From NCBI GenBank assembly GCA_900544065.1, contig UQTR01000012.1, forward strand, positions 1 through 36,301: DNA of 36,301 nt, read 5' to 3'. This stretch comes from an uncultured Collinsella sp. (GTDB lineage: Bacteria > Actinomycetota > Coriobacteriia > Coriobacteriales > Coriobacteriaceae). The notes under the pieces are model-generated. The model made no database searches. It saw only the letters and a list, made by a program, of their open reading frames with translations, and had not been told where the DNA came from. Of the stretch, positions 25,862-33,385 are shown in pieces (the stretch's first letter is position 1; every line of letters starts with the position of its first letter). The position numbers and the translations under genes are program-made.

Positions 25862-28800
25862 CTACACGTCCCTCCTTACAAACGTTCCTTCGTGGTTATA
25901 CGAGCAGCGCGCATGCGCGGCCTGAGCCGACGTCGGGTCGACGGCGGCAACGTCGCCTGCCTCGAGTTCGTGCAGGCGCTCGGCGATGCCGGCCTCCACG
26001 CGATCGAGCAGGGCGTCGAAGTCCATGCTGCCACCCTCGCCGGGAAAGCCCTTCTTAAGCCCCGGGATGCGGCCGTCACCACGCTCCTCCTCGAGCAGCT
26101 CGGCACTCGCGGCGCCGCGCAGCGCCGGTTTGCCGCCCTTGGTCGAAAAATAGAGCGCCGCACGGGCATCCAGATCCAGCGCCCGGCGCATAGCCTGCGC
26201 ATAGATAAGCGTCTGGGTATGGGGCGGCAGCCACCGCGGGTCGTCGATGGCGGCCTCGCCCGATTCCTCGTCGCGCACCGTGGGGTCGGCGAGTTTAAAC
26301 TCCTCAACGCCCGTGCGATGCTTGTAGTCGATTACCACGGCGCGATTCTCGGCATCCACATCCACGCGGTCGATGCGCCCGCCGAGCGGCCAGCCGGCAT
26401 ACTCGACCTGGAGCTCGTTGAACGCAAACTCCAGATAGCGCGGCGCGAAGGGCGCGAGCGCCTCGGACTCGTAGGCAAGAACGCCCTCCAGCTGCGGCAA
26501 AATCTCGGCCACCTGGCGCTCCTCCACCGGGGAGAGCGGCACGAGCGGGCCCTCGGTACCGCGCTTGCCCGCATGCTCGGCCAAGGTCTCGTCAAAGACC
26601 TCGCGCAGCAGCTCCTTCGCGCGTGGCAGATTCATGGGTGTCACGCGCTCCATGCCCTCCTGGGGCAGACGGGCATGCAAGTGTTCCAGCACGTCGTGGA
26701 CAAAGTTGCCCTTCTCCATATTGCCAAAGCCAGCGTCGATCGACTGGGGCTTCACGCGGTACGAGACGAACCAGCATAGCGGGCAGGTCGAATAGGCCTC
26801 GATCTGCGAGGCAGACGTCAGGCGCGGCACCAGCGGCGCATCCTCGCCCTCGCCATCGCGACGACGCAGGACCAAATACGGAATGGCTTCATCGCTCAGA
26901 TGCTGAGGAGCTTCGCAGGTCACGCGCTCGCGCCTAAGACCTTCGCCTGCCGCGGGATCGAAGTCCCTTACGATATCGCCCTCACCCACACACTTCGCCT
27001 TGTCGGCGCCAACGGCCTTAGCGTCGTCAGCGGCCTTGTCGGCGTCAGCGGCCTTAGCATCGTTAGCGGCCTCGGCATGCGCCCGCAACTCGGTCCACAC
27101 GGCAGCCGGGTAGCACTCGCGCGCCTGGCGATCGTGCGTCACGCGGGCAAGCGCAACCGGACCGCGCGACGCTTGTATCGCGCGGCCAAAGCGTGCGCGC
27201 AGCAAGGCCGCAGGCTCAAGCGTCACACCGCTGCGATCTAACTCTGCCGTCAGCGTTGCCAGCGGGCCCTCCTCATGTGAGAGCGGATAACTGTCCAGGT
27301 CGACATCGGCAAACAGCACGGCATCGTAGCTGCCGGGGCGCAGGGCCGCCGCATCGGCAAGCGAAGCAAAGCGAACCTGGGCGCGTGGCGCACGGTCAAC
27401 CTCGTAGGTCTCGTAATCGTAGGCGGCGCTACGCTTGTCCACCTTGGTGCGAATGTCATCGAGCACGGGCACGGTCGCGGCCTGCGACACGTCGAGCGCA
27501 CGGGCGCCATTCATAAGGATGTCGATGACGTGGCGCAGCAGGGCCACCTCCGCCTGGCGACGGGCCTGACCGTCGAGACCGCCAAGTGCGCGATCGGGCA
27601 GTGCCTCGGCAACGGCAAGCATGGCCTTGAGCGCCGTCACGGGTTTGTCGCGCCACAGCGCCTGGAACACGTCCGAGATCACGCACGGCACGTTCTTAAA
27701 CCAGTTCTCGTCGCTCGCCGCTTTACGCGCGCCCCTCACCTGGCCCTGCACGCTCTGCAGCAGGCTCTTGACGCCCGCAGTGGTCTTGCTGCGCGACAGT
27801 CGCATATTCTTGTCGAACGTGCGCGCGCTGGCGGCGTCGGCACCCGAAAGCGGGCTGTAAATCCAGTCGGTAAGCTCCGGAGCGGGCCACCACTCAGTCT
27901 TAGAAGCTGCCCCTTCGTCGGCGGCCTTCATACGCTCGATCAGGTTGGCGAGCGCCGTGAACTGCCTGCCCGCAATGGATTGGGAAAACGCCGTGAACTC
28001 GGCCGTCTCGGCAGCAACGTGGCGCGCCGCCAAACGAGCGGCAAGCTCGCCGAACAGCTGGGGTGCCCGGGCAGAAACAACGAGCACGCGTACGGGGTCG
28101 GCGGGTGTTGCAGCAACTTTATCGTCCTTGGACTCCTTGTGCGCTTTCACCAACTTATCGATGACGTCCGCATAAGCATGGGCACGGGCATGGGGGCCGG
28201 CGACCTCAATAAAGGCAGGCTGAGCAGCGGACTTGGAGGCAGTCTGGGGCGCGGCGGCGCCCTCCCCCAGCGGCGCGATCTCAAACAGCACACCGCGGAC
28301 ATCAAATGCCGCGGCAAGCTCCTCGCGCATCGCCGCTTGCTCGCGGGCAAGCAGCACGACAACCTCTCCCCCGTTGTTTGCCACGGCGGACAGCAGCTCG
28401 AGCAGGCTATACGTAAATGACGTGACGCCGCGCACGCAAACGGCGCGGGCGCACCCCGGCAGGTTGTCGGCCAAAGCGCCGGCCATAATGTCAGCCGCCT
28501 CGCAGGGCTCGACCATATCTCGACGGTCCAAACCGCGCGCATAGGCGCACAAAAGTTCAAACACGCGAGCCTCGGCGTCGCTTTTGGGCTTGGGCTTGCA
28601 AACGTTGTCGCAGCAACGCTCGGTGCCTGTCCCTGCCACACCCGGCAGCACATCGCGAGCCATACGCGCGAGCAAACGCACCGTGCCCTGGCTGCGCGAA
28701 AGCGGCTGCAGGTCGGCGTCGTCGAGGCGCGCTACCATGTCCGAAAACAGCATCTGGCGCTGCAGGTTGTCGACGAAACCGCGCCCGTCGCCCAAAAGCT

Positions 28801-29014
28801 CCCAAAGCGAGCGAAGCCACGATGTAGGCGTCTTGTAGTCAATACCCAGCGAAACGCCGGCTTCCGCCGCATCATGACGGCACAGGTCGAGCTCGGCAAA
28901 CGTTGGCGCCAGCAGCACGGCACGCCCGTGGCGGGCAATAAGGTCGGCAAGCAGCGCCGCCTCGGCATCGCTCAAATCCGCGCCGGCGTTGGTGGTATAG
29001 ATTCGAACAGGCAT
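25862..29014 (-). CDS. addB: AddB-like PD-(D/E)XK nuclease/helicase subunit
   Basis: This 1050-residue partner of AddA has an inactivated helicase-like N-terminal half (RIYTTNAGADLSDAEAAL..., with no clear Walker A) and a C-terminal RecB-family nuclease: GGRIDRVDVDAENRAVVIDYKHRTG (about 880-900) and QTLIYAQAMRRAL. AddB proteins carry an iron-sulfur cluster around the nuclease; here STCPLCW (about 743) and a single C-terminal Cys in ARCSYNHEG are visible, so the usual four-Cys set is not obvious. Residues about 640-675 are a low-complexity run of Ala, Asp and Lys. GGAGG precedes the ATG at a good distance. The first gene of addB-addA. Confidence 0.85.
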   Translation of the reverse strand: MPVRIYTTNAGADLSDAEAALLADLIARHGRAVLLAPTFAELDLCRHDAAEAGVSLGIDYKTPTSWLRSLWELLGDGRGFVDNLQRQMLFSDMVARLDDADLQPLSRSQGTVRLLARMARDVLPGVAGTGTERCCDNVCKPKPKSDAEARVFELLCAYARGLDRRDMVEPCEAADIMAGALADNLPGCARAVCVRGVTSFTYSLLELLSAVANNGGEVVVLLAREQAAMREELAAAFDVRGVLFEIAPLGEGAAAPQTASKSAAQPAFIEVAGPHARAHAYADVIDKLVKAHKESKDDKVAATPADPVRVLVVSARAPQLFGELAARLAARHVAAETAEFTAFSQSIAGRQFTALANLIERMKAADEGAASKTEWWPAPELTDWIYSPLSGADAASARTFDKNMRLSRSKTTAGVKSLLQSVQGQVRGARKAASDENWFKNVPCVISDVFQALWRDKPVTALKAMLAVAEALPDRALGGLDGQARRQAEVALLRHVIDILMNGARALDVSQAATVPVLDDIRTKVDKRSAAYDYETYEVDRAPRAQVRFASLADAAALRPGSYDAVLFADVDLDSYPLSHEEGPLATLTAELDRSGVTLEPAALLRARFGRAIQASRGPVALARVTHDRQARECYPAAVWTELRAHAEAANDAKAADADKAADDAKAVGADKAKCVGEGDIVRDFDPAAGEGLRRERVTCEAPQHLSDEAIPYLVLRRRDGEGEDAPLVPRLTSASQIEAYSTCPLCWFVSYRVKPQSIDAGFGNMEKGNFVHDVLEHLHARLPQEGMERVTPMNLPRAKELLREVFDETLAEHAGKRGTEGPLVPLSPVEERQVAEILPQLEGVLAYESEALAPFAPRYLEFAFNELQVEYAGWPLGGRIDRVDVDAENRAVVIDYKHRTGVEEFKLADPTVRDEESGEAAIDDPRWLPPHTQTLIYAQAMRRALDLDARAALYFSTKGGKPALRGAASAELLEEERGDGRIPGLKKGFPGEGGSMDFDALLDRVEAGIAERLHELEAGDVAAVDPTSAQAAHARCSYNHEGTFVRRDV

Positions 29015-29146
29015 GGTCCTCCACTCAAACTGTTCGCAATATTCAACACATCTATCCTACCCGCCCGCACGGACAACCTGGCCCCAATGCACCAGATCCC
29101 CTCGATGATCCGTTTTCCTCCGTCCCCAAGGGATCAATTTCGACAC

Positions 29147-29175
29147 ATAAAAACCGCCCCCGAAGGGGCGGCTCC
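29147..29175 (-). terminator. Terminator after the yerC-like gene
   Basis: On the minus strand CCGCCCC-TTCG-GGGGCGG is a perfect 7-bp stem with a stable UUCG-type loop, followed by TTTTTAT. It lies 25 bases after the stop of the TrpR-like gene. Confidence 0.85.
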
Positions 29176-29200
29176 AACTGATTCGTTTGTTGCCGTTGGC

Positions 29201-29500
29201 CTACTCGCCATCCTCCAGCTTGATGAGGATCTTACGATAGCCACCGTACTCGCCGTTGAGCGCCTTGGAAACACGACTCACCGTGGTGGACGAAGCGCCC
29301 GTGCGGGCCTGAACCTCAACATAGGGCTCGCCCTCATCCAGATAACGCGCGACCTGCAAGCGTTGCGAAAGATCACAGATCTCGCGCGGCGTGCAGATAT
29401 CGGTCAAAAACGCCTGGATATCCTTCTCGTCATCCAAAAGACTAAATGCGTGGACCAGCTGCTTGACATCAGGCTTGTCAAACATGTTCTCGATGTTCAT
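29201..29500 (-). CDS. YerC/YecD-type TrpR-like DNA-binding regulator
   Basis: This 99-residue helical protein fits the YerC/YecD family, related to the tryptophan repressor. The helix-turn-helix reads EVQARTGASSTTVSRVSKALN (about 60-80), and the family stretch FLTDICTPREICDLSQRLQVARYL is present. YerC proteins regulate unknown targets and are not thought to sense tryptophan themselves. The start codon at 29500 has only a weak upstream purine stretch (GGCGGTG). It has its own terminator and is separated from addB by 186 bases. Confidence 0.9.
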   Translation of the reverse strand: MNIENMFDKPDVKQLVHAFSLLDDEKDIQAFLTDICTPREICDLSQRLQVARYLDEGEPYVEVQARTGASSTTVSRVSKALNGEYGGYRKILIKLEDGE

Positions 29501-29824
29501 CGATCACCGCCAAACCCGCCAAAAGGCATCGAAGTTGATACTGACATCGGGCATCGTTCGCCCGTTCTATGCAATAGGGCAACGCCTGTGGCTTTTGCCC
29601 GTAGCAGTTTAGCACACCACCAAACTAAAGCGACAAGACTCTCTGCCAGCGGCACGTTTTTTAGGACGAACGCCGTTTTGAAACCGAATGCGCACGCAAG
29701 CTCCACGAATATCTGAGACAATGAGCGGCCGAACAAGGCGGCACACCCGCGCGTCCGTCCAGGCTGCCGCAGCAAGCCGTTTCACGCGTCACCAACGCAC
29801 CCTGCGCAAGAAAGGATTCACACC
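29501..29824. promoter_or_regulatory. Divergent intergenic region between yerC-like and holin-like genes
   Basis: About 320 bases without a supported gene. It should hold the two divergent promoters: GACAAT at 29717-29722 is a possible -10 for the holin-like gene and TAAACT (minus strand) near 29611-29616 for the regulator. Neither has a convincing -35. A weak inverted stretch at 29549-29563 (GGGCATCGTTCGCCC-type) could be an operator. Confidence 0.3.
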
Positions 29825-30190
29825 ATGCGCTTTATGCTTAACTGGCTCTTCACCTCAATCGCCATCGCGATTGCCACGTTCCTCGTTCCCGGCATCCAGC
29901 CCTTCGGTTTTACCGAGGCCTGGGTCTGCTTCGCCTTCGTGGGACTGTTCCTGAACATCGTCGATTCGTTCGTCAAGCCGTTTCTGACGGTTATCTCGCT
30001 GCCGCTCACGATCATTACGCTGGGTATTTTTCAGCTTGTGGTCAACAGCTTTATGCTCGAGCTGGCCAGCTATCTGTCGGTCAATCTGCTGGGCGCGGGT
30101 ATCTCCATCGCCAGCTTTGGATCGGCCTTTATGGGCAGCATCCTGGTGTCCATCATGCGCAGCATCCTCGACAGCATCGCCGAGGGCTAA
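29825..30190 (+). CDS. Phage holin family (four-helix) membrane protein
   Basis: This 121-residue protein consists almost wholly of four hydrophobic helices with short loops. It starts MRFMLNWLFTSIAIAIATFLVPGI and carries the family motif NIVDSFVKPFLTVISLPLTIITLGIFQLVVNSFML. This is the chromosomal Phage_holin_4_2 (PF04020) type, found widely in non-phage settings; the name comes from similarity and no phage genes are nearby. Function is unknown. AAAGGA lies about 10 bases before the ATG and a strong terminator follows, so it is monocistronic. Confidence 0.88.
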   Translation: MRFMLNWLFTSIAIAIATFLVPGIQPFGFTEAWVCFAFVGLFLNIVDSFVKPFLTVISLPLTIITLGIFQLVVNSFMLELASYLSVNLLGAGISIASFGSAFMGSILVSIMRSILDSIAEG

Positions 30191-30230
30191 AACGGCCATT
30201 CCGGCCGCGCCCGTCTCAACAGCCCAAAAC

Positions 30231-30269
30231 GAAGGCCGCCCATCACAAAAATGGGCGGCCTTCTTATTT
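30231..30269. terminator. Bidirectional terminator between convergent genes
   Basis: GAAGGCCGCCCAT (30231-30243) and ATGGGCGGCCTTC (30251-30263) form a perfect 13-bp stem with a 7-base loop, followed by TTATTT on the plus strand and by GTTTT on the minus strand. It ends the holin-like gene and also lies after the Rrf2 gene. Confidence 0.85.
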
Positions 30270-30294
30270 GCCAAGTCTCAAAGGGCGAGAGAAT

Positions 30295-30325
30295 CTGCCA
30301 TTTCCACCCCGTCCCCAAATGGCAG
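30295..30325. repeat. Small hairpin element with a CCGTCCCCAA core
   Basis: CTGCCATTT and AAATGGCAG are perfect 9-bp arms around 13 bases containing GTCCCC. It lies 6 bases from the Rrf2 stop. The same core CCGTCCCCAA occurs in a weaker hairpin at 29106-29136 after the yerC-like gene, so this may be a dispersed family. Confidence 0.45.
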
Positions 30326-30330
30326 GTGGG

Positions 30331-30759
30331 CTAGATCACGTAGTCGTAGCCTTCGTTGGGAGCGACAAGTTGATCGAGCGTCACACCGTCGAGGTAGTCG
30401 TTGATAAGCTTGTCCAGGTTCTTCCACACGTCGAGCGTGGGGCACTCGTCAGAGCGCGAACAACCCTTGCAGTCGCCATCCAGGCAGGCGACCGGCGCCA
30501 GGCTGCCCTCGGTCAGGCGCAAGATCTCGCCCACCGTGTACTGCTCGGGCGGGCGCGTGAGCACATAGCCGCCGCCCTTGCCGCGCATGCCCGAGAGCAT
30601 GTTGGCGCGCACGAGCGTAGCCAGAATATTCTCGAGGTACTTCTCCGAAATACCCTGACGCGCCGCAATCTCTTTAAGCGGGATACGGCCTGTCGCCTGG
30701 TGCTCGGCCAGGTCGACCATAACGCGCAGGGCATATCTGCCCTTTGTGGAAACCAACAT
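30331..30759 (-). CDS. Rrf2-family transcriptional regulator (IscR/CymR group)
   Basis: This 142-residue regulator has the Rrf2 winged helix (MLVSTKGRYALRVMVDLAEH, ISEKYLENILATLVRANMLSGMRGKGGGYVL). The cysteine cluster C92, C97, C100, C106 (CLDGDCKGCSRSDEC) is placed like the Fe-S ligands of IscR (C92, C98, C104). CymR, the cysteine-metabolism repressor of firmicutes, lacks such ligands. It is divergent from cysK, so control of cysteine synthesis by Fe-S status or sulfur supply is the natural inference. AAAGG precedes ATG 30759 and TAGAAT (minus strand, 30795-30800) is a likely -10. Which subgroup it belongs to is uncertain. Confidence 0.9.
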   Translation of the reverse strand: MLVSTKGRYALRVMVDLAEHQATGRIPLKEIAARQGISEKYLENILATLVRANMLSGMRGKGGGYVLTRPPEQYTVGEILRLTEGSLAPVACLDGDCKGCSRSDECPTLDVWKNLDKLINDYLDGVTLDQLVAPNEGYDYVI

Positions 30760-30876
30760 ATATATAGCTGCCTTTCGGTCTTTTAATTCGTAGAAATTCT
30801 AGCCGAAAAATTGGTTTTGAAAATACCTATTCCCGTCAAGATGGTTAATCGACTCGTAATAATCTTCTATTTCCTA

Positions 30877-30905
30877 TTGCGTTACTAGGCTTTACTGTCT
30901 ACTAT
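30877..30905 (+). promoter_or_regulatory. cysK promoter
   Basis: TTGCGT (30877-30882) and TACTAT (30900-30905) are exactly 17 bases apart, a good sigma-70 promoter. Transcription would begin near 30912, leaving a ~100-base leader before cysK. It lies in the intergenic region shared with the Rrf2 gene. Confidence 0.6.
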
Positions 30906-30927
30906 GCTTGCCAACAGCAAAACGAAC

Positions 30928-30940
30928 AACCTATAAGGTT
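30928..30940. promoter_or_regulatory. Dyad in the cysK leader
   Basis: AACCT-ATA-AGGTT is a perfect short inverted repeat about 16 bases after the predicted cysK start of transcription. This is a suitable place for a repressor site, possibly of the adjacent Rrf2 protein. No consensus for that regulator is available here. Confidence 0.35.
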
Positions 30941-31012
30941 TGTGGGTTTCACTGCCACACACACCGTAAAACCACACGGTATCCAGTCATTTGAACACTT
31001 TGGAGGTTCACC

Positions 31013-31951
31013 ATGAGCAATGTTTACACGTCCATCGATCAGCTTATCGGCCACACCCCGCTTCTGGAGCTCACCCACTTCGAGGCCGACGAGGACCTCA
31101 AGGCCCGTGTGCTCGTCAAATTGGAATACTTCAACCCCGCCGGGTCCGTCAAAGACCGCGTCGCCAAGAACATGATTGACGAGGCCGAGAAGGCCGGCAA
31201 GCTCGTGCGCGGTGGCGACTACACCATCATCGAGCCCACGAGCGGCAACACCGGCGTCGGCATCGCCTCGGTGGCGGCGGCCCGCGGCTACAAGGTGATC
31301 ATCACTATGCCCGAGACCATGTCCGTCGAGCGCCGCAAGCTCATGCAGGCATACGGCGCACAGCTCGTGCTCACCGACGGCTCCAAGGGCATGAAGGGCG
31401 CTATCGCCAAGGCGGAGGAGCTGCAGAAGGAAACTCCCAACAGCATCATCGCCGGCCAGTTTGTGAACCCCGCGAACCCGGCCATTCACAAGGCCACGAC
31501 CGGCCCCGAGATCTGGGACGACACCGACGGCAAGGTCGACATCTTCGTCGCCGGCGTCGGCACCGGCGGCACCGTGACCGGCGTGGGCGAGTTCCTCAAG
31601 GAGCAAAACCCCGAGATTCAGGTCGTCGCCGTCGAGCCCGCCACCTCCCCGGTGCTCTCTAAGGGCCAGGCCGGCCCGCACAAGATCCAGGGTATCGGTG
31701 CCGGCTTTGTGCCCGACGTCCTCGACACCCAGGTCTATGACGAGATCATCCCCGTCGAGAACGACGATGCCTTTGCCACCGGCCGCGCCGTGGGCCACAA
31801 GGAAGGCGTGCTCGTGGGCATTTCGTCCGGCGCCGCCGTCTGGGCCGCTCTGCAGCTGGCCAAGCGCCCCGAGAACGAAGGCAAGACCATCGTGGCGCTG
31901 CTCGCCGACACCGGCGAGCGCTACCTGTCCACGGCGCTCTTCCAGGACTAG
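31013..31951 (+). CDS. cysK: Cysteine synthase (O-acetylserine sulfhydrylase)
   Basis: CysK makes cysteine from O-acetylserine and sulfide using pyridoxal phosphate. The 312 residues show the PLP lysine K47 in NPAGSVKDR, the substrate loop EPTSGNTGVGIA (74-85), the PLP-phosphate loop GVGTGGTVTG and the GISSGAA motif near the end. GGAGG lies 6 bases before the ATG. Divergent Rrf2 regulator and downstream mnmA, which consumes cysteine sulfur, make a small sulfur cluster. The homologue CBS is excluded by length and lack of extra domains. Confidence 0.96.
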   Translation: MSNVYTSIDQLIGHTPLLELTHFEADEDLKARVLVKLEYFNPAGSVKDRVAKNMIDEAEKAGKLVRGGDYTIIEPTSGNTGVGIASVAAARGYKVIITMPETMSVERRKLMQAYGAQLVLTDGSKGMKGAIAKAEELQKETPNSIIAGQFVNPANPAIHKATTGPEIWDDTDGKVDIFVAGVGTGGTVTGVGEFLKEQNPEIQVVAVEPATSPVLSKGQAGPHKIQGIGAGFVPDVLDTQVYDEIIPVENDDAFATGRAVGHKEGVLVGISSGAAVWAALQLAKRPENEGKTIVALLADTGERYLSTALFQD

Positions 31952-32054
31952 AGCTTCTCGTTCTTAGAACGAGTCCAAGGCACGCCGGTCTCCCCTCTCT
32001 TCTGGCAGCCTGAGCTCATCCCAACAGGATGCCCCACGAGACGTCCGAACTTGC

Positions 32055-32103
32055 TACAATGTCTGCGGCGCGGAACCAGCCTCCCGCGCCGCTTTTCTTT
32101 TTT
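32055..32103 (+). terminator. Intrinsic terminator after cysK, with a -10-like box in front
   Basis: GCGGCGCGG (32065-32073) and CCGCGCCGC (32084-32092) form a perfect 9-bp stem followed by TTTTCTTTTTT, a strong terminator. TACAAT at 32055-32060 directly precedes it. If that box is a promoter, transcripts toward mnmA would begin inside the terminator stem; no clear -35 is seen. Confidence 0.8.
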
Positions 32104-32132
32104 GGCCACATGCCACCAAGGAGAACCTCCTC

Positions 32133-33233
32133 ATGCACAACAAGCGCGTGCTCGTCGCCATGAGCGGCGGCGTCGATTCCAGCGTGACCGCGTATCTGCT
32201 CAAAAGCCAGGGCTACGAATGTGTCGGCGCCACCATGCGCCTCACCTGCCCCGCACCCGACCCCGCCACGGGCATGAGTAAGGTCGACCGCGACATCGCC
32301 GACGCAGAGGCCGTCGCCGAGCGCATAGGCATTCCCCACCATGTGCTCGACTTGCAGCAAACCTTCGACCGTAACGTAATCGAGCGCTTTGTGAACGCCT
32401 ACCAGGAGGGGCTGACGCCCAATCCGTGCATTATCTGCAACCGCCACATTAAGTTTGGCGCGCTGCTCGATGCAGCGCTGGACATGGGCTGCGACTACAT
32501 CGCCACGGGCCATTACGCCAAAACAAGCCAGGCGGCAGACGGCACCTGGCAGCTGCATCGCGGCGAGGACCCCAAAAAGGACCAGAGTTACTTTTTGTAT
32601 TCGCTTACGCAGGAGCGTCTGGCGCGCACGATTTTTCCGCTGGCGGGTCTGGACAAGGAGCGCGACGTGCGCCGGATTGCCGCCGAGCAGGGCTTCATCA
32701 ACGCCAAGAAGGCCGAAAGCGAGGATATCTGCTTTATTCCAGACGGTAACTACGCGGGCTATATCGAGCGCCGCTGCGGACATCCCGCTGCACCGGGCGA
32801 CATTGTGTGGCGCGACGGCAGCGTGGTCGGGCGCCACAACGGCGCGCTGCGCTACACCATCGGCCAGCGCAAAGGCCTGGGCGTCGCGATGGCGCATCCC
32901 GTGTACGTAACGGGTGTCGACGCCGTCAACAACACCGTGCATCTGGGCGAGGCCGAGGACCTGACGGCCACGGCGCTCACGGCCAACGACTGGATTTGGA
33001 GCGCCCCTGCCGACCACATGGAAGCCGAGCTGGATGCCGGCGGCATCCGCGTGGGCGCCAAGTACCGCTACCGACAGAAAGACCAGGCAGCGATCCTTAC
33101 GCGCGGCGAAGACGGGCAAATGTTGCTGACCTTTGACGAGCCGCAGCGCGCCATCGCCCCCGGCCAGGCTGTCGTTATATACCGCGGCGACATCGTCCTG
33201 GGCGGCGGCACCGTCACCGCCGCCCTCAAATAG
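32133..33233 (+). CDS. mnmA: tRNA-specific 2-thiouridylase MnmA
   Basis: MnmA puts sulfur on U34 of tRNA(Lys/Glu/Gln), using ATP and persulfide sulfur. The 366 residues carry the PP-loop SGGVDSS (11-17), the catalytic Cys C99 in TPNPCIICN and the second catalytic Cys C200 in SEDICFIPDG. The C-terminal beta-barrel domain includes HNGALRYTIGQRKGLGV. GGAGA lies before the ATG. The sulfur-using role fits its place after cysK, though a strong terminator separates them. Length is normal. Confidence 0.97.
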   Translation: MHNKRVLVAMSGGVDSSVTAYLLKSQGYECVGATMRLTCPAPDPATGMSKVDRDIADAEAVAERIGIPHHVLDLQQTFDRNVIERFVNAYQEGLTPNPCIICNRHIKFGALLDAALDMGCDYIATGHYAKTSQAADGTWQLHRGEDPKKDQSYFLYSLTQERLARTIFPLAGLDKERDVRRIAAEQGFINAKKAESEDICFIPDGNYAGYIERRCGHPAAPGDIVWRDGSVVGRHNGALRYTIGQRKGLGVAMAHPVYVTGVDAVNNTVHLGEAEDLTATALTANDWIWSAPADHMEAELDAGGIRVGAKYRYRQKDQAAILTRGEDGQMLLTFDEPQRAIAPGQAVVIYRGDIVLGGGTVTAALK

Positions 33234-33247
33234 CCGGAACCTCTCAT

Positions 33248-33316
33248 AAGTTGCGGTGAAATAGGGACTGTTTAAGCGTTTCAAGCCGCCAAACAGTCCC
33301 TATTTCACCGCAACTT
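33248..33316 (+). repeat. Long hairpin element, copy A (upstream of HTH-HipA gene)
   Basis: A perfect 26-bp inverted repeat (33248-33273 with 33291-33316; core GGTGAAATAGGGACTG) surrounds a 17-base loop starting AAGCGTTT. It lies 14 bases after mnmA and 2 bases before the operator repeat of the next gene. A second copy lies at 34773-34843 in reverse orientation, as judged from the loop. There is no T run after the stem, so it is not a standard terminator. Confidence 0.85.
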
Positions 33317-33317
33317 T

Positions 33318-33370
33318 GTTAAGTATTATGATGTTTGCTCTTGCTACATTTAACAATTAGAATACTTAAC
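33318..33370 (+). promoter_or_regulatory. Promoter inside a 10-bp inverted repeat, likely self-operator of the HTH-HipA gene
   Basis: GTTAAGTATT (33318-33327) and AATACTTAAC (33361-33370) are perfect inverted copies 33 bases apart. Between and overlapping them is a promoter: TTGCTC (33335-33340), 17 bases, TAGAAT (33358-33363). The right arm covers the -10 and the start of transcription; the left arm lies upstream of the -35. A DNA-binding dimer on both arms would shut the promoter, the arrangement expected for autoregulation as in HipBA-type loci. Confidence 0.65.
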
Positions 33371-33385
33371 GAGGTGATGCAGCAG

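Noticed and set aside
29020..29031. LexA box ahead of addB
   Set aside because: The minus strand reads GAAC-AGTT-TGAG; the second half differs from GTTC at several positions.
29825..30190. Prophage lysis gene
   Set aside because: The holin-like protein belongs to a family common on chromosomes, and no other phage gene is in the window.
31957..31973. CTCGTTC-TTA-GAACGAG as a LexA box or terminator after cysK
   Set aside because: The half-sites are in the opposite order (GTTC before GAAC) with 3-base spacing, and no T run follows. A clear terminator lies further on.
33248..33316. CRISPR repeat or tRNA-like structure
   Set aside because: Only two copies 1.5 kb apart with a gene between them, perfect hairpin arms and no spacer array or cloverleaf.
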